From assembly GCA_026983525.1 (NCBI GenBank), contig JALWHQ010000439.1, positions 1 to 34,658 on the forward strand: a stretch of DNA of 34,658 nt, read 5' to 3'. This stretch comes from Anaerolineae bacterium (GTDB taxonomy: Bacteria > Chloroflexota > Anaerolineae > JAADDB01). Of the stretch, positions 8,236 through 17,289 are shown in pieces. Within the stretch, counting starts at the first letter, position 1, and every line of letters begins with the position of its first letter. Made by a program: the position numbers and the translations under genes. Under the pieces are notes generated by a model that searched no databases, was not told the origin of the DNA, and saw only the letters and a list, made by a program, of their open reading frames with translations.

Positions 8236-8274
8236 CTTTTCTGTGTGCCGGGCTTCACCCGGCGCACAGAAAAG
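8236..8274. repeat. 17-bp inverted repeat (stem-loop) in spacer
   Basis: Arms 8236-8252 and 8258-8274 pair over all 17 positions (one G-T), with a 5-nt loop. The core GCCGGG/CCCGGC is flanked by CTTTT and AAAAG, so in either direction the 3' flank is A-rich, not U-rich, unlike a normal intrinsic terminator. It stands between the end of the 8393 propeller gene and the start of the 7364 membrane-protein gene. The rest of the about 297-nt spacer shows no gene. Confidence 0.85.
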
Positions 8275-8392
8275 ATCTTCTCCCCCCGCCCCGTATGGCC
8301 ACCTCCCAAGGATAAAGTTTTATTAGTCAATCAGCAAGAGGGGGAATAGGAGCAAATGTCCAATCCCCCGCTCCAAATAGAAAGGGCAAGGA

Positions 8393-9901
8393 TTATCGAG
8401 ACATAAGCGGTAGAAAAGAGGAAAAGAATGTACACGCCTTTCGCCCACTTAGTTCGTATGTAAAGGAGCGAAGTGGCCAAGAGCCCTCAATCGGCCTTGG
8501 TAACTGTATGTAGGTTGGAGAAGCGGTGGCTTGGAAGGAGATAGTCTCCACTTGGGTAGAAGGGATTTCTCCCGCACAATCGCTGTTGCCATTGGCGTCG
8601 ATTTTGACCACATACATATCTTCCTGTTGAGCGCCAAAACTCTTCGTCCACCCCCCGATGAGAAATCCTCCATCTGATGTCTGCACCACGGCTTTCGCGG
8701 TATCATCTTCAGGACCACCATAGGTTCTGCTCCATACCATGTTACCCGTGGCATCAATCTTCACCAGGTACAGATCCCTCCCTCCTCGGCCAAAACTCTC
8801 TGTGTAACCCGCCAAGACGAAACCACCGTCGGATGTAGGGGCTACAGCGTAGGCCTTCTCATCCTTAGGACCGCCATACGTACGGCTCCACACGAGATTG
8901 CCCGAGGCATCAATTTTGAGCGCGTACATGTCCATTCCCCCCACACCATAACTCTCCGTAGATCCAACAAGGAGAACCCCACCATCAAGGGTGAGCGTTG
9001 CCCCCCAAACTTCCTCGTTCTCCACACCACCATACGTGCGCTTCCACCACATGCCCCCTTTAGGGTAAATCTTTATCACGTAGATATCGCTTTTTCCCGC
9101 ACCAAAACTTTCCGTTTCCCCTATCAGCAAAATTCCCCCATCCCCCATTTGCACAGCCCCCCTCCCCACATCGTTAGATCTGCCACCATAGGTGCGACTC
9201 CACAGGGGATTGAAGGAAGCATCCAAATTGACGACATAAACATCGTATGCGCCAACACTCGTAGAGGAGGTCGTCCCTACCAAAAGGTAGCCTCCAACCC
9301 ATAAAGGGATGACCGTTAGAGCTGCATCGATATACGACCCCCTAAGAACATAGTGACGTTGGACCTCACCGTTAGCCCGGATTTTGAGCACAAACACGTC
9401 ATCCAAAGCATAAAGACCAAAAAGCCCACCTGGCATCTTTGTGGCCCCTGTAATGAGAAACCCCCCATCAGCGGTCTGAATCCCCCGCCAGGGAACATCG
9501 TCTCTATCCCCGCTGTAAGCGCGTGTCCATTGAGGATTACCAAAAGCATCGATTTTTATGGCCACAACGTCCAATCCTCGACCATTTCCGGTCGTGGCTG
9601 CCCCTAAGAGTAAAAAGCCCCCATCTGTCGCGGGGATGATTGAACTTATGCCATCCCGACCGCTTCCCCCAAAGACACGCTGAAAACGCGAGGAAGCAGC
9701 AACGAAGGATGGTTGTTGCCTGGTCGCAAATGGAGACAGCGCATCAACAGCAGAGCCCACACAGTCTACTTCATAGGAAGGGGAAAAAGGGGATACCGGG
9801 TAGAATATCCCAACCAAAACAATGGCAAACATTAACAACACCCGCCTGTAGTTTGATCTTCGCCATCGGCCATGCACCAGGCATCCACTACGGGCCAACA
9901 T
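8393..9901 (-). CDS. Secreted seven-bladed beta-propeller repeat protein
   Basis: The 502-residue protein has an Arg-rich start, then a signal-like helix (VLLMFAIVLVGIFYPV). The mature part has seven repeats of about 50 residues whose consensus is W-x-R-T-Y-G-G ... Q-T-x-D-G-G-F-x-x-x-G-x-T-x-S-F-G ... D-x-Y-V-x-K-I-D-A-x-G-N. Repeats 2 and 3 are the most divergent. Seven units fit a closed propeller. A Cys follows the last blade (GNSDCAG) and another lies 12 residues from the end; the C-terminus is FFSSFLPLMSR. Unlike its neighbours it has no Thr-Pro linker or Sdr-like domain. ATG 9901 is chosen for its AGGAGGAGG, 2-8 nt upstream. The gene appears AT-richer than the flanking housekeeping genes. 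Confidence 0.88.
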   Translation of the reverse strand: MLARSGCLVHGRWRRSNYRRVLLMFAIVLVGIFYPVSPFSPSYEVDCVGSAVDALSPFATRQQPSFVAASSRFQRVFGGSGRDGISSIIPATDGGFLLLGAATTGNGRGLDVVAIKIDAFGNPQWTRAYSGDRDDVPWRGIQTADGGFLITGATKMPGGLFGLYALDDVFVLKIRANGEVQRHYVLRGSYIDAALTVIPLWVGGYLLVGTTSSTSVGAYDVYVVNLDASFNPLWSRTYGGRSNDVGRGAVQMGDGGILLIGETESFGAGKSDIYVIKIYPKGGMWWKRTYGGVENEEVWGATLTLDGGVLLVGSTESYGVGGMDMYALKIDASGNLVWSRTYGGPKDEKAYAVAPTSDGGFVLAGYTESFGRGGRDLYLVKIDATGNMVWSRTYGGPEDDTAKAVVQTSDGGFLIGGWTKSFGAQQEDMYVVKIDANGNSDCAGEIPSTQVETISFQATASPTYIQLPRPIEGSWPLRSFTYELSGRKACTFFSSFLPLMSR

Positions 9902-9934
9902 GTTCCTCCTCCTATCTTTGTCCAAATTAAAGAT

Positions 9935-9961
9935 GGGGGGAAGGAACAGTGTCCTCCCCCC
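9935..9961 (-). terminator. Hairpin after the 777-residue propeller gene
   Basis: The minus-strand RNA has GGGGGGAGGA, a short loop, UCCUUCCCCCC, then AUCUUUAAUUU. This G/C-rich stem with a U-rich tail lies 16 nt beyond the stop at 9977. It can stop the upstream transcript before the 8393-9901 gene, which would then need its own promoter. Confidence 0.65.
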
Positions 9962-9976
9962 TATCCTCCTCCTTAC

Positions 9977-12310
9977 TTAGCGTATGACCGCAGGCAGGTA
10001 ATGCTGTCGCGGCAGCGGATACAGCGCAAAACCAACGTCCACCACCGTGTTGGCCGCCACTTCCACCTCCACCGTCAGAGCGCTCACCACATACACCCCA
10101 CCCGGATACGCCACACTCACGGTGTAACGCCCTGGCATCACATCCACAAACCGGAAATAACCCTGAGCATCAGTCACCGTCTCACGAACCTCCGCCAGTC
10201 GACCCCACCCCAATGCCGACTCCAACCGCACTCTCAAACCAACCACCCCCTCTTCACCCGCATCCCGCTCACCATCTCGATCCACATCCGCCCATACATA
10301 CCCCTCCACGACACCCGTCGCAGGTGTCGCCGTCGCCGTCGCCGTCGGCGTAGGCGTCAACGTGGGCGTCGGGGTCGGCGTCGGCGTCGATGTCGCCGTA
10401 GGTGTCGCCGTCGGCGTCGGCGTAGGTCGCCCCAAGACAAACAGGTTGTCCACATAATACCCAGACGCCGGACTAATGTACTCTATCGTCCCTGCATCTA
10501 TCACCCGCCCAGGCAATGGCGCCTCCGCTCGTACCGATACCCACCCCCCAGGCGGCCGCACCTGCAAGCGATAGCGATAATACCCCTTGTCCTCCCACCA
10601 GAAGAGGAAAAACTGCCCATTCCCATGTGTCCTCGCTTGCTTCAACAAATCCCACCCCGCCGTGCGGGTGTTATACCCCAAAAGGTCGACCCTCACGTCC
10701 CCCATCGGCTTGCCTGACATATCCTCCACACGCCCCCAAAACCGGTAGTTGCGCACCGGTGTCGGGGATGGAGTAACCGTTGGCGTCGGGGTAGCCGTGG
10801 GAGGAGACGTTGGGGTCGGCGTCGGCGTAGGAGTGCCAGGAGCAAACGTTGGCGTCGGCGTCGGAGAGGATGTCGGCGTTGAGGTAGGGGACGGTGTAGG
10901 AGTCGGCGGCCCCACGAAGCATTGTTGAACCGGAAAAGCAAAGGTGGTAGAGACAGAGGGACTGATGCTTGACACTGTGGCATTCGTGGTTATACCGTAA
11001 GCCCCCCCTGGTGTCTGAGTAACGGAGATACTTTGCACGATGGCGTTGGAGGTGCCGGCAAACCCACATCCTGGAATATTCCCATTGGCGTCCAACTTCA
11101 ACACCCACAGATCTCCAGACATAGAGCCCGCCACGATATAACCACCATCGGCTGTCTGTTGGATAGCATTCCCTTCATCCCACCCATTATCTCCGTATGT
11201 TTTCTCCCACTGCACATTACCATTGGCGTCTAATTTCATCACCCAAACATCATACCAACCAGCGCCAAAGGAGTTAGTCCACCCGGATACAATGTAGCCC
11301 CCATCCGATGTCTGTTGGATAGCATAAAGCCTGTCCGTACCGTTACCCCCATAGGTTTTTTGCCATTGCACATTGCCATTAGCATCCAACTTTAACACCC
11401 ACGCGTCGCTAAAACCAGCACCAAAGGACAAAGTCTCTCCAGTCACAATGTAACCGCCATCTATCGTCTGTTGGATAGCGTAGCCGCGATCGTCATCACT
11501 TCCCCCATAGGCCTTTTGCCATTGCACATTGCCATTAGTGTCCAACTTCACTACCAACAGGTCATCACGCCCGGCCCCAAAAGACCGAGTGTATCCTGTC
11601 ACGATGTAACCACCGTCTGTCGTCTGTTGGATAGCATAACCATAATCAGGGCTCGTGCCACCAAAAGTTTTCTCCCATTGGACGTTGCCGTTAGCATCCA
11701 CTTTCAACACCCACACATCGTTAACCCCAAAGGAGTAAGTTCTTCCGACTACAACGTAGCCCCCGTCCGAGGTCTGCTGAACAGCAAGGCCATTTTCTCC
11801 CCCTCCGCCTCCATAAGTCTTCTGCCATTGCACATTGCCGTTGGCGTCCAACTTCAACACCCAGACATCATCATTGCCCGCGCCAAAGGAGTAGGTAGCT
11901 CCAACCACAATATAGCCACCATCCGATGTTTGCTGGATGTCTTGAGCCCAGTCGTGACTGCCTCCGCCATAAGCCCTTTGCCATTGCACATTGCCGTTAG
12001 CGTCCAACTTCAACACCCAAAAATCCCGATTACCAGCCCCAAAGGATTTGGTATACCCAGCAACGATATAACCGCCATCCGATGTTTGTCGAATTGCATA
12101 AGCCGTTTCAGTGGAGCCTCCTCCATACGATTTCGCCCATGCGGCACCGGCCATGCCTAAACCCTGTCGACTTATCGCGCCCAAACTGAGGTGCTCCGTT
12201 CCTGCCCGCGCAGCAGGCATCGTCCCCGTCACCAACATCAGCAATAGAAGCAACGCTCCCGGCACGAACTGCCACCGTAAAACACGTCGCTTCCGTACTT
12301 CCCCATTCAT
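9977..12310 (-). CDS. Large secreted propeller protein with two Thr-Pro linkers, a carboxypeptidase-regulatory-like domain and an SdrD-B-like domain
   Basis: The 777 residues run in this order. A signal peptide (1-36, cleavage near ARA) is followed by seven propeller repeats of about 51 residues (58-415; unit WQKTYGG...YAIQQTSDGGYIV.G.T.SFGAG..D.WVLKLDANGNVQ), the first six very alike. A Cys-bounded segment follows (PGCGF to QQCFVG), then a Pro-Thr linker and a beta-sandwich (YRFWGRVEDMSGKPMGDVRV) of carboxypeptidase-regulatory type. After a second Pro-Thr linker comes an SdrD-B/CNA-B-like domain with the calcium-type loop DVDRDGERDAGEEG and DAQGYFRFVDVMPGRYTV. The tail is PRQHYLPAVIR. ATG 12310 has AGGAGGTG upstream. 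This suggests a surface-exposed adhesin or scaffold; no enzyme motif is seen. Confidence 0.9.
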   Translation of the reverse strand: MNGEVRKRRVLRWQFVPGALLLLLMLVTGTMPAARAGTEHLSLGAISRQGLGMAGAAWAKSYGGGSTETAYAIRQTSDGGYIVAGYTKSFGAGNRDFWVLKLDANGNVQWQRAYGGGSHDWAQDIQQTSDGGYIVVGATYSFGAGNDDVWVLKLDANGNVQWQKTYGGGGGENGLAVQQTSDGGYVVVGRTYSFGVNDVWVLKVDANGNVQWEKTFGGTSPDYGYAIQQTTDGGYIVTGYTRSFGAGRDDLLVVKLDTNGNVQWQKAYGGSDDDRGYAIQQTIDGGYIVTGETLSFGAGFSDAWVLKLDANGNVQWQKTYGGNGTDRLYAIQQTSDGGYIVSGWTNSFGAGWYDVWVMKLDANGNVQWEKTYGDNGWDEGNAIQQTADGGYIVAGSMSGDLWVLKLDANGNIPGCGFAGTSNAIVQSISVTQTPGGAYGITTNATVSSISPSVSTTFAFPVQQCFVGPPTPTPSPTSTPTSSPTPTPTFAPGTPTPTPTPTSPPTATPTPTVTPSPTPVRNYRFWGRVEDMSGKPMGDVRVDLLGYNTRTAGWDLLKQARTHGNGQFFLFWWEDKGYYRYRLQVRPPGGWVSVRAEAPLPGRVIDAGTIEYISPASGYYVDNLFVLGRPTPTPTATPTATSTPTPTPTPTLTPTPTATATATPATGVVEGYVWADVDRDGERDAGEEGVVGLRVRLESALGWGRLAEVRETVTDAQGYFRFVDVMPGRYTVSVAYPGGVYVVSALTVEVEVAANTVVDVGFALYPLPRQHYLPAVIR

Positions 12311-12427
12311 GGCTCACCTCCTAACGTGTGTGAAGTGCTGAACAGTATTCACAAAATCACACCGACTTGGCAGCAGACCTTTAATGGCCACAGAGCGCAT
12401 GAAGGGTTCATCTTCCATTGATAAAAA

Positions 12428-12463
12428 GACATAGCAGATCGGTAGGAACAAAGTGTGAACAAA
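12428..12463 (-). promoter_or_regulatory. Promoter with SARP-like direct-repeat operator (copy 1)
   Basis: On the minus strand TTTGTTC (12463-12457), ACAC, TTTGTTC (12452-12446) forms a direct repeat at an 11-bp period. Twelve nt further on is TATGTC at 12433-12428, part of TGCTATGT, an extended -10. The -35 position is not consensus and is covered by the repeats, as in activator-dependent promoters. It drives the 9977-12310 gene with a predicted leader of about 110 nt. The same 18 bp and the same spacing recur at 19054-19089. Confidence 0.7.
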
Positions 12464-12655
12464 AGGCGGATATTAGGTATTGATTGGGGATTGGAGCCTA
12501 TGGGGAGGATACTTCGGAAGTTCTCGTGGATATGGGATATGGACTCGGATCCACCCCTTGATGATCGTTTGCCGGACTCACCGTTGGGTGACCACAGGGC
12601 GTTCTTTATGTAGGGGGTGGGAGCGCTGCGCTGGCGCTCCCACCCGTGGGCTCTG
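12464..12655. other. Spacer upstream of copy-1 promoter, with hairpin at 12615-12645
   Basis: No gene is seen. GGTATTGATTGGGGATTGG at 12477-12495 is a weak heptamer-repeat relative. At 12615-12645 a perfect 12-bp hairpin (GGGTGGGAGCGC with GCGCTCCCACCC, loop 7) follows the stop of the 12656 gene and could terminate its transcript, although no U-tract follows. Confidence 0.6.
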
Positions 12656-14443
12656 CTACTGCATTACCGTGGGTAGGAACTGCCTCCGCGATAGCGGGTA
12701 CAGCGCAAAATCAACGTCCACCACCGTGTTGGCTGCCACATTTGCCTCCACCGTCAAGTCGCTCACCGCGTACACGCCCCCCGGATAGATCAGGCTCACG
12801 GTATAACGGCCGGGAGGCACGTTCGTGAAGCGATAGAAACCCTGGGCATTCGTGACCGCCTCCCTGACCTGAGCCTGGGATGCTTGGGCCGGCACCAACC
12901 GCACCGTCAAGCCGGCCAATCCTCCCTCACCGGCATCCCGTTCACCGTTCCGGTTCACGTCGGCCCACACGTGTCCTTGTACAGTGCCCGTGGTGGGCGT
13001 GGGGGTCGGTGTGGGCGTGGCTGCAATACATCGGACCCTGACAACAGCCGCAGGTGTGGCGACCGTCGCATTCGTGCTCCACACGCGGATGGAGGCCCAA
13101 CCTACTCCCATAGAAAGACGATCTCTTCGAACGTTGCTATTCCGCACTTCCGGAGTACTCCTGGCAAAGAGGTTGCATCCCGGAATGTCCCCCTGAGCAT
13201 TCATCCTGAACACCAGCATGTCTCCCCCGTCCACACCGGCCACAACGTAGTCGCCATTTTCGGTTTGCAGTACACTTTCTCCCCACTCGCCGCCTGGAGT
13301 CCCATATGTTTTCTGCCACTGAACACGGCCCTCCGGGGTCAACTTCAGCATCCAGACATCAATATTACCGGCACCGAAGGACCAGGTTTCTCCTACCAGA
13401 AGGTATCCCCCATCCCGTGTTTGCAGGACGTCGTAGAAAACATCGTATTCCCCTCCCCCAAACGTCTTCTCCCACTCTATGTCGCCGTTGGGTCTCAGTT
13501 TGACCACCCACGCATCGAAATAGGCACCGGCCGTCTTTGTTTCTCCGGCCAGGATAAACCCACCGTCGGTGGTCTGTTGTACGGCGTAGGCTTTGGCATC
13601 CCTACCTCGACTATACACCTGACTCCACTGGACGCGACCGTTGGCGTCCAATTTCATCGCCCAGAAATCGAACGTAGATTTCAGGGACGAACCAGCCAGA
13701 ATGTAACCACCGTCATCCGTTCCCTGAAAGTCGTTAACCGATATCGCTCTCCCTGCTTCTCCATAAGTTCTCTGCCATCGGAGAATCCCATTCCTGTCCA
13801 ATTTGAACAGCCAGGCATTGCCGTAATACTTACCAGCGATCAAGTAGCTACCATCACTCATCTCTTGGACAGCAGCGGCTTTATCGCCGCCCGCGTGCCC
13901 AAGGGTCGTTTGCCACTCGATGTTGCCGTTGGGTCCCAGTTTGACCACCCACGCATCTGACGCGCCGACACTGAATGACCAGGTAGAACCAGCCAGGATA
14001 TAGCCACCGTCCGTCGTCTGCTGAATAGAATGGACCTCTTCATCCGACGGGCCTCCATACGTCTTTTGCCACTCAATCTCTCCTTCGGGGTCCAGTTTGA
14101 TGACCCAGATGTCTTGATTTCTGGTTTCGCGGTACCACATGTGGCCGGCCAAAATGTACCCCCCGTCCGCGGTCTGTTGGATGGTATGAGCTTGTCCATA
14201 TTGCCCCTTCGTGCTGCTCTCATAACTCTTTGCCCATAGGGAACTTCCTGTGGCGCGGTTCATCACACAGGGCGTGTTGAAACTATCGCTCCCGGCAATG
14301 TATGAGATACTCGCCGTAACCTTACTTCCGCCCTCTGCTTGGGCCTGGGGGATAAACCCTGCTAACAAAATCCACACCAACAGAACCGTTCCCAAAACTA
14401 ACCGCCAACGCATCAAACCCAGGTTGTGGTCTCTCACTTCCAT
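12656..14443 (-). CDS. Secreted seven-repeat propeller protein with SdrD-B-like C-terminal domain
   Basis: The 595-residue protein has a signal peptide (to about residue 36, FIPQAQA) and seven repeats of 46-57 residues with the WQKTYGG ... IQQTTDGGYILAG ... DAWVVKL signature. Repeats 3 and 4 are the most diverged. As in its neighbours, a Cys closes the last blade (PGCNL) and a second (VRVRC) precedes the short Thr-Pro linker. The SdrD-B-like domain follows (GHVWADVNRNGERDAGEGG, NAQGFYRFTNVPPGRYTV), then the tail SRRQFLPTVMQ. The second ATG of the ATG-ATG pair (14443) is preferred because GGAGG is 6 nt from it and 3 from the first. It is one of four paralogues here. Confidence 0.88.
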   Translation of the reverse strand: MEVRDHNLGLMRWRLVLGTVLLVWILLAGFIPQAQAEGGSKVTASISYIAGSDSFNTPCVMNRATGSSLWAKSYESSTKGQYGQAHTIQQTADGGYILAGHMWYRETRNQDIWVIKLDPEGEIEWQKTYGGPSDEEVHSIQQTTDGGYILAGSTWSFSVGASDAWVVKLGPNGNIEWQTTLGHAGGDKAAAVQEMSDGSYLIAGKYYGNAWLFKLDRNGILRWQRTYGEAGRAISVNDFQGTDDGGYILAGSSLKSTFDFWAMKLDANGRVQWSQVYSRGRDAKAYAVQQTTDGGFILAGETKTAGAYFDAWVVKLRPNGDIEWEKTFGGGEYDVFYDVLQTRDGGYLLVGETWSFGAGNIDVWMLKLTPEGRVQWQKTYGTPGGEWGESVLQTENGDYVVAGVDGGDMLVFRMNAQGDIPGCNLFARSTPEVRNSNVRRDRLSMGVGWASIRVWSTNATVATPAAVVRVRCIAATPTPTPTPTTGTVQGHVWADVNRNGERDAGEGGLAGLTVRLVPAQASQAQVREAVTNAQGFYRFTNVPPGRYTVSLIYPGGVYAVSDLTVEANVAANTVVDVDFALYPLSRRQFLPTVMQ

Positions 14444-14526
14444 CATCCACCTCCTTCATGATCTTCTCGCTCCCCGCCTGAGCAGGCAATGGGACACATT
14501 GGGAAACGGCCGGAACAACGAGCAAA

Positions 14527-14568
14527 CCTTGGGGTGACGGGAACGTCCTCTTGCCCGCCACCCCAAGG
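14527..14568 (-). terminator. Stem-loop terminator candidate after the RCC1-like gene
   Basis: Arms 14527-14541 and 14554-14568 pair at 14 of 15 positions (CCTTGGGGTG, then a C-rich complement) with a 12-nt loop; UUUG follows on the minus strand. It lies 8 nt past the stop of the 14576 gene. The remaining 14447-14526 leader holds the ribosome site of the next gene but no obvious promoter. Confidence 0.6.
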
Positions 14569-14575
14569 AGAACGT

Positions 14576-17233
14576 TCACCACAGCATGATAGGCAGCCAG
14601 TGGTGTTTCAGCGGCCGCGGAGAAACGTTGGGAATGGAAAGACGGAAGCCATCCCCCTCGCGCGGCCGCAAGGGGGCGCGGTTGTCCACACGCAACACAG
14701 TCTGAGCGCGGTATGTGCCCGCCCGCACTTCGATCAGGTACTCGCCCGGGGAGAAGGGCACGGACAGGAAGAGCACCATTTCGCCCGAAGGCTTGAAGCG
14801 GAGGCCATTCCTTACTACTCGGCCGTTGACCAGCAACTGGGCTGCCGCGTTGGGCGGGAAGTTCCAGGCCCACAGGGTGAACCAGCTACCGGGACGACCG
14901 GTGCGATAGTTGAGCCGTACTTCGGGAATGGTCTGGTTCAACACGGGCACGGGCTTGCGCTGGAGCGCGCCCCGCGCCCGTCCCAATTGCCCATAACCAT
15001 CCCATCCCCAGCAGAGCACGGGCGCGGTAGTGGCAGTGGTCACTAACGCACACGTGTAATCCTGCCCGGCCGTTACCGCCGTCACCCCCGCAGTAAGGTC
15101 TGGAACGGGCACCGGCCGCGGGCTGTTGCCCCAATCACCGTTACCCAATTGCCCCAAACCATTGGCTCCCCAACACCGGAGTGCACCATTCCCCAACAAA
15201 GCGCAGGTGTGCCGCGCGCCCGCGGCCACAGCCGTGACACTGCCGAGTCCTACCACGTTGACAGGCGCCCGTCGGGAAATAGTTGTTCCATCGCCCAACT
15301 GGCCGTAGGCATTATCGCCCCAACAGCGCACCTTGCCGTTGGTCAGCACCGCGCAGGTGTGAACAGTTCCCGCAGTAATGGATTTTGCTCGGCCGCCCAA
15401 GTTCACGACCTGCACCGGCCTATTGCGGGACGTTTGAGTATTATCGCCCAGTTGCCCGCGCGAGTTATCTCCCCAGCAACGCACAGAACCGTCCTGGAGC
15501 AGCGCGCAAGTGTGATCGTTCCCTGCAGCAAGGGCCACGGCTTTCCCACCCAGGTTGACCACCCGCACAGGGGTGGAACTGTTCTGCGTGGTGCCGTTGC
15601 CCAGTTGTCCCGTCCAGTTAATTCCCCAGCAGCGCACCGAGCCATCGCGCAGGAGTGCGCAGGTGTGAGCATTGCCCGCGACCACCGCGGTAGCCTGTCC
15701 CCCCAGGTTCCTGACCCGCACGGGCGTGTGTCGCTCTTGGGTGGTGCCATCCCCTAATTGGCCGGCAAAATTGCTGCCCCAGCAGAACACCGCGCCATCT
15801 TCCCGCACCGCGCATGTGTGCCCCCATCCTGCGGTCACCGCGATGGCCCGGCCGCCGAGGTTCACCACGCGTGCGGCCCGAAATCGAGCCCGCGTGGTTC
15901 CATCACCCAGTTGGCCGGATGTGTTGCTCCCCCAACAGCGCAGGGATCCATCCTCCAGGAGGGCGCAAGCGTGGAACCCGCCGGCAGCCACGGCCACAGC
16001 CTGTCGCGGCAATCCGAGGACGTGGCGGGGCATACTACTGGCCGCCGGAGAACTGTTCCCGAGTTGACCAAACGTATTGCTTCCCCAACAGCGCGCGGTG
16101 CGGTCTTCCAACACGGCACAGGCGTGGTCGCCGCCGGCAGCGATCTGCCGCACGCGGTCGCGCAACCCCAGGACGCTGACCGGTCGGTTCCTATCGGTCG
16201 TGGACGCGTTGCCCAGTTGGCCGCTGCCGTTCCGCCCCCAACACCGCACGCGGCCTGCTTCCAGAAGAGCACAGGTGAAGGAACCGCCTACGGCGAGGGC
16301 TTTGGCCTTGCCGCCCAGGTGAACGACGGACACCGGGGTCAGCCGCGTGGACCACGTTCCATCCCCCAGTTGACCGGCAAAATTGCTGCCCCAGCAGCGC
16401 ACGCTGCCGTTCTTCAACAATGCGCAGGTGTGGAAACTGCCAGCGCCAATGGCCACGGCCTGTCCGCCCAAGTTGGCGACCGGTCGCGGGGTCGTTTGTT
16501 GGGCCAACGAGCCAATTCCCAGTTGCCCGAATCGGTTGTTCCCCCAGCAGCGTGCGGAACCGTTCTGTAAGAGAGCACACGTGTGGATGTAGCCTGCAGT
16601 AATCGCAACGGCTCGCCCACCCAGGTTGGCGACGCGCACAGGTCGAGAGCGATTGCGCGTGGTACCGTCCCCCAACTGGCCGTACCAGTTATTCCCCCAA
16701 CAACGAACCGAGCCATCTTGGAGCAGGGCACATGTGTGGGTGGCCCCCGCGGCCAGGGCGATGGCTTTCCCGCCCAGGTTGATCACCCGCACAGGCCGGG
16801 GGCTGTCACGCGTGGTGCCATCCCCCAACTGGCCGTCCCCGTTCGCGCCCCAACAGCGCACTGCCCCACCTTGCAGGAGGGCGCACGCGTGGGATCCTCC
16901 GGCAACCACGGCAACGGCCACACCCCCCAAGTTGATAACGGGAGTGGGAACATGGCTGTCAATAGTCGTACCGTTGCCCAACTGCCCTTTCGTATTCTTC
17001 CCCCAGCAGTACACCCTTCCTCCTTGCACCAGGGCGCAGGTGAAATCAATACCTCCCGCGATATGCTGGATGTTGGGCAAAGGGGAAGTCGCGGTCAAAG
17101 CCGTTCGTTGGGTAATAGGCCGGGGTGTACCAATCAACACGTCAGCCTTTACTGGAAGCGGCGCGAGAACGAACAAACTGTTCACGAGAAGGAAGATATG
17201 GAGCCACGTCAGTACGGATTTTGTTCTGAGCAT
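14576..17233 (-). CDS. Secreted RCC1-like double propeller with 14 Cys-paired repeats
   Basis: The 885-residue protein starts at ATG 17233 (GGAGG 8 nt upstream; the longer frame begins in spacer sequence). A signal peptide (to about residue 30, PLPVKA) precedes fourteen repeats of about 51-53 residues of RCC1/BLIP-II type: AVAAGxxHTCALLxDGSVRCWGxNxxGQLGDGTT ... PVxVxNLGG. Fourteen is twice seven, so two propellers or one long one are possible. Almost every repeat carries two cysteines 8 residues apart (HTCALL and RCWG), about 28 in all. A beta-sandwich of about 110 residues follows (WFTLWAWNFPPNAAAQLLVNGR). The tail is LKHHWLPIMLW. It is unrelated in sequence to the flanking propellers but shares their export and C-terminal plan. 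Confidence 0.9.
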   Translation of the reverse strand: MLRTKSVLTWLHIFLLVNSLFVLAPLPVKADVLIGTPRPITQRTALTATSPLPNIQHIAGGIDFTCALVQGGRVYCWGKNTKGQLGNGTTIDSHVPTPVINLGGVAVAVVAGGSHACALLQGGAVRCWGANGDGQLGDGTTRDSPRPVRVINLGGKAIALAAGATHTCALLQDGSVRCWGNNWYGQLGDGTTRNRSRPVRVANLGGRAVAITAGYIHTCALLQNGSARCWGNNRFGQLGIGSLAQQTTPRPVANLGGQAVAIGAGSFHTCALLKNGSVRCWGSNFAGQLGDGTWSTRLTPVSVVHLGGKAKALAVGGSFTCALLEAGRVRCWGRNGSGQLGNASTTDRNRPVSVLGLRDRVRQIAAGGDHACAVLEDRTARCWGSNTFGQLGNSSPAASSMPRHVLGLPRQAVAVAAGGFHACALLEDGSLRCWGSNTSGQLGDGTTRARFRAARVVNLGGRAIAVTAGWGHTCAVREDGAVFCWGSNFAGQLGDGTTQERHTPVRVRNLGGQATAVVAGNAHTCALLRDGSVRCWGINWTGQLGNGTTQNSSTPVRVVNLGGKAVALAAGNDHTCALLQDGSVRCWGDNSRGQLGDNTQTSRNRPVQVVNLGGRAKSITAGTVHTCAVLTNGKVRCWGDNAYGQLGDGTTISRRAPVNVVGLGSVTAVAAGARHTCALLGNGALRCWGANGLGQLGNGDWGNSPRPVPVPDLTAGVTAVTAGQDYTCALVTTATTAPVLCWGWDGYGQLGRARGALQRKPVPVLNQTIPEVRLNYRTGRPGSWFTLWAWNFPPNAAAQLLVNGRVVRNGLRFKPSGEMVLFLSVPFSPGEYLIEVRAGTYRAQTVLRVDNRAPLRPREGDGFRLSIPNVSPRPLKHHWLPIMLW

Positions 17234-17289
17234 AGCGTTAGCCTCCGGGTTGGGTATTAGAGATTGGGAAATTAGGGAATCGGATACAG

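Noticed and set aside
10318-10432. Tandem GTCGGC tract as a CRISPR or regulatory repeat
   Set aside because: It lies inside the 777-residue coding region and encodes the Thr-Pro linker.
14505-14530. GGAACAACGAGCAAAC as a third SARP operator upstream of the 14443 gene
   Set aside because: Only one half resembles GAACAAA, the 11-bp period is missing, and no TGCTATRT is placed 12 nt away.
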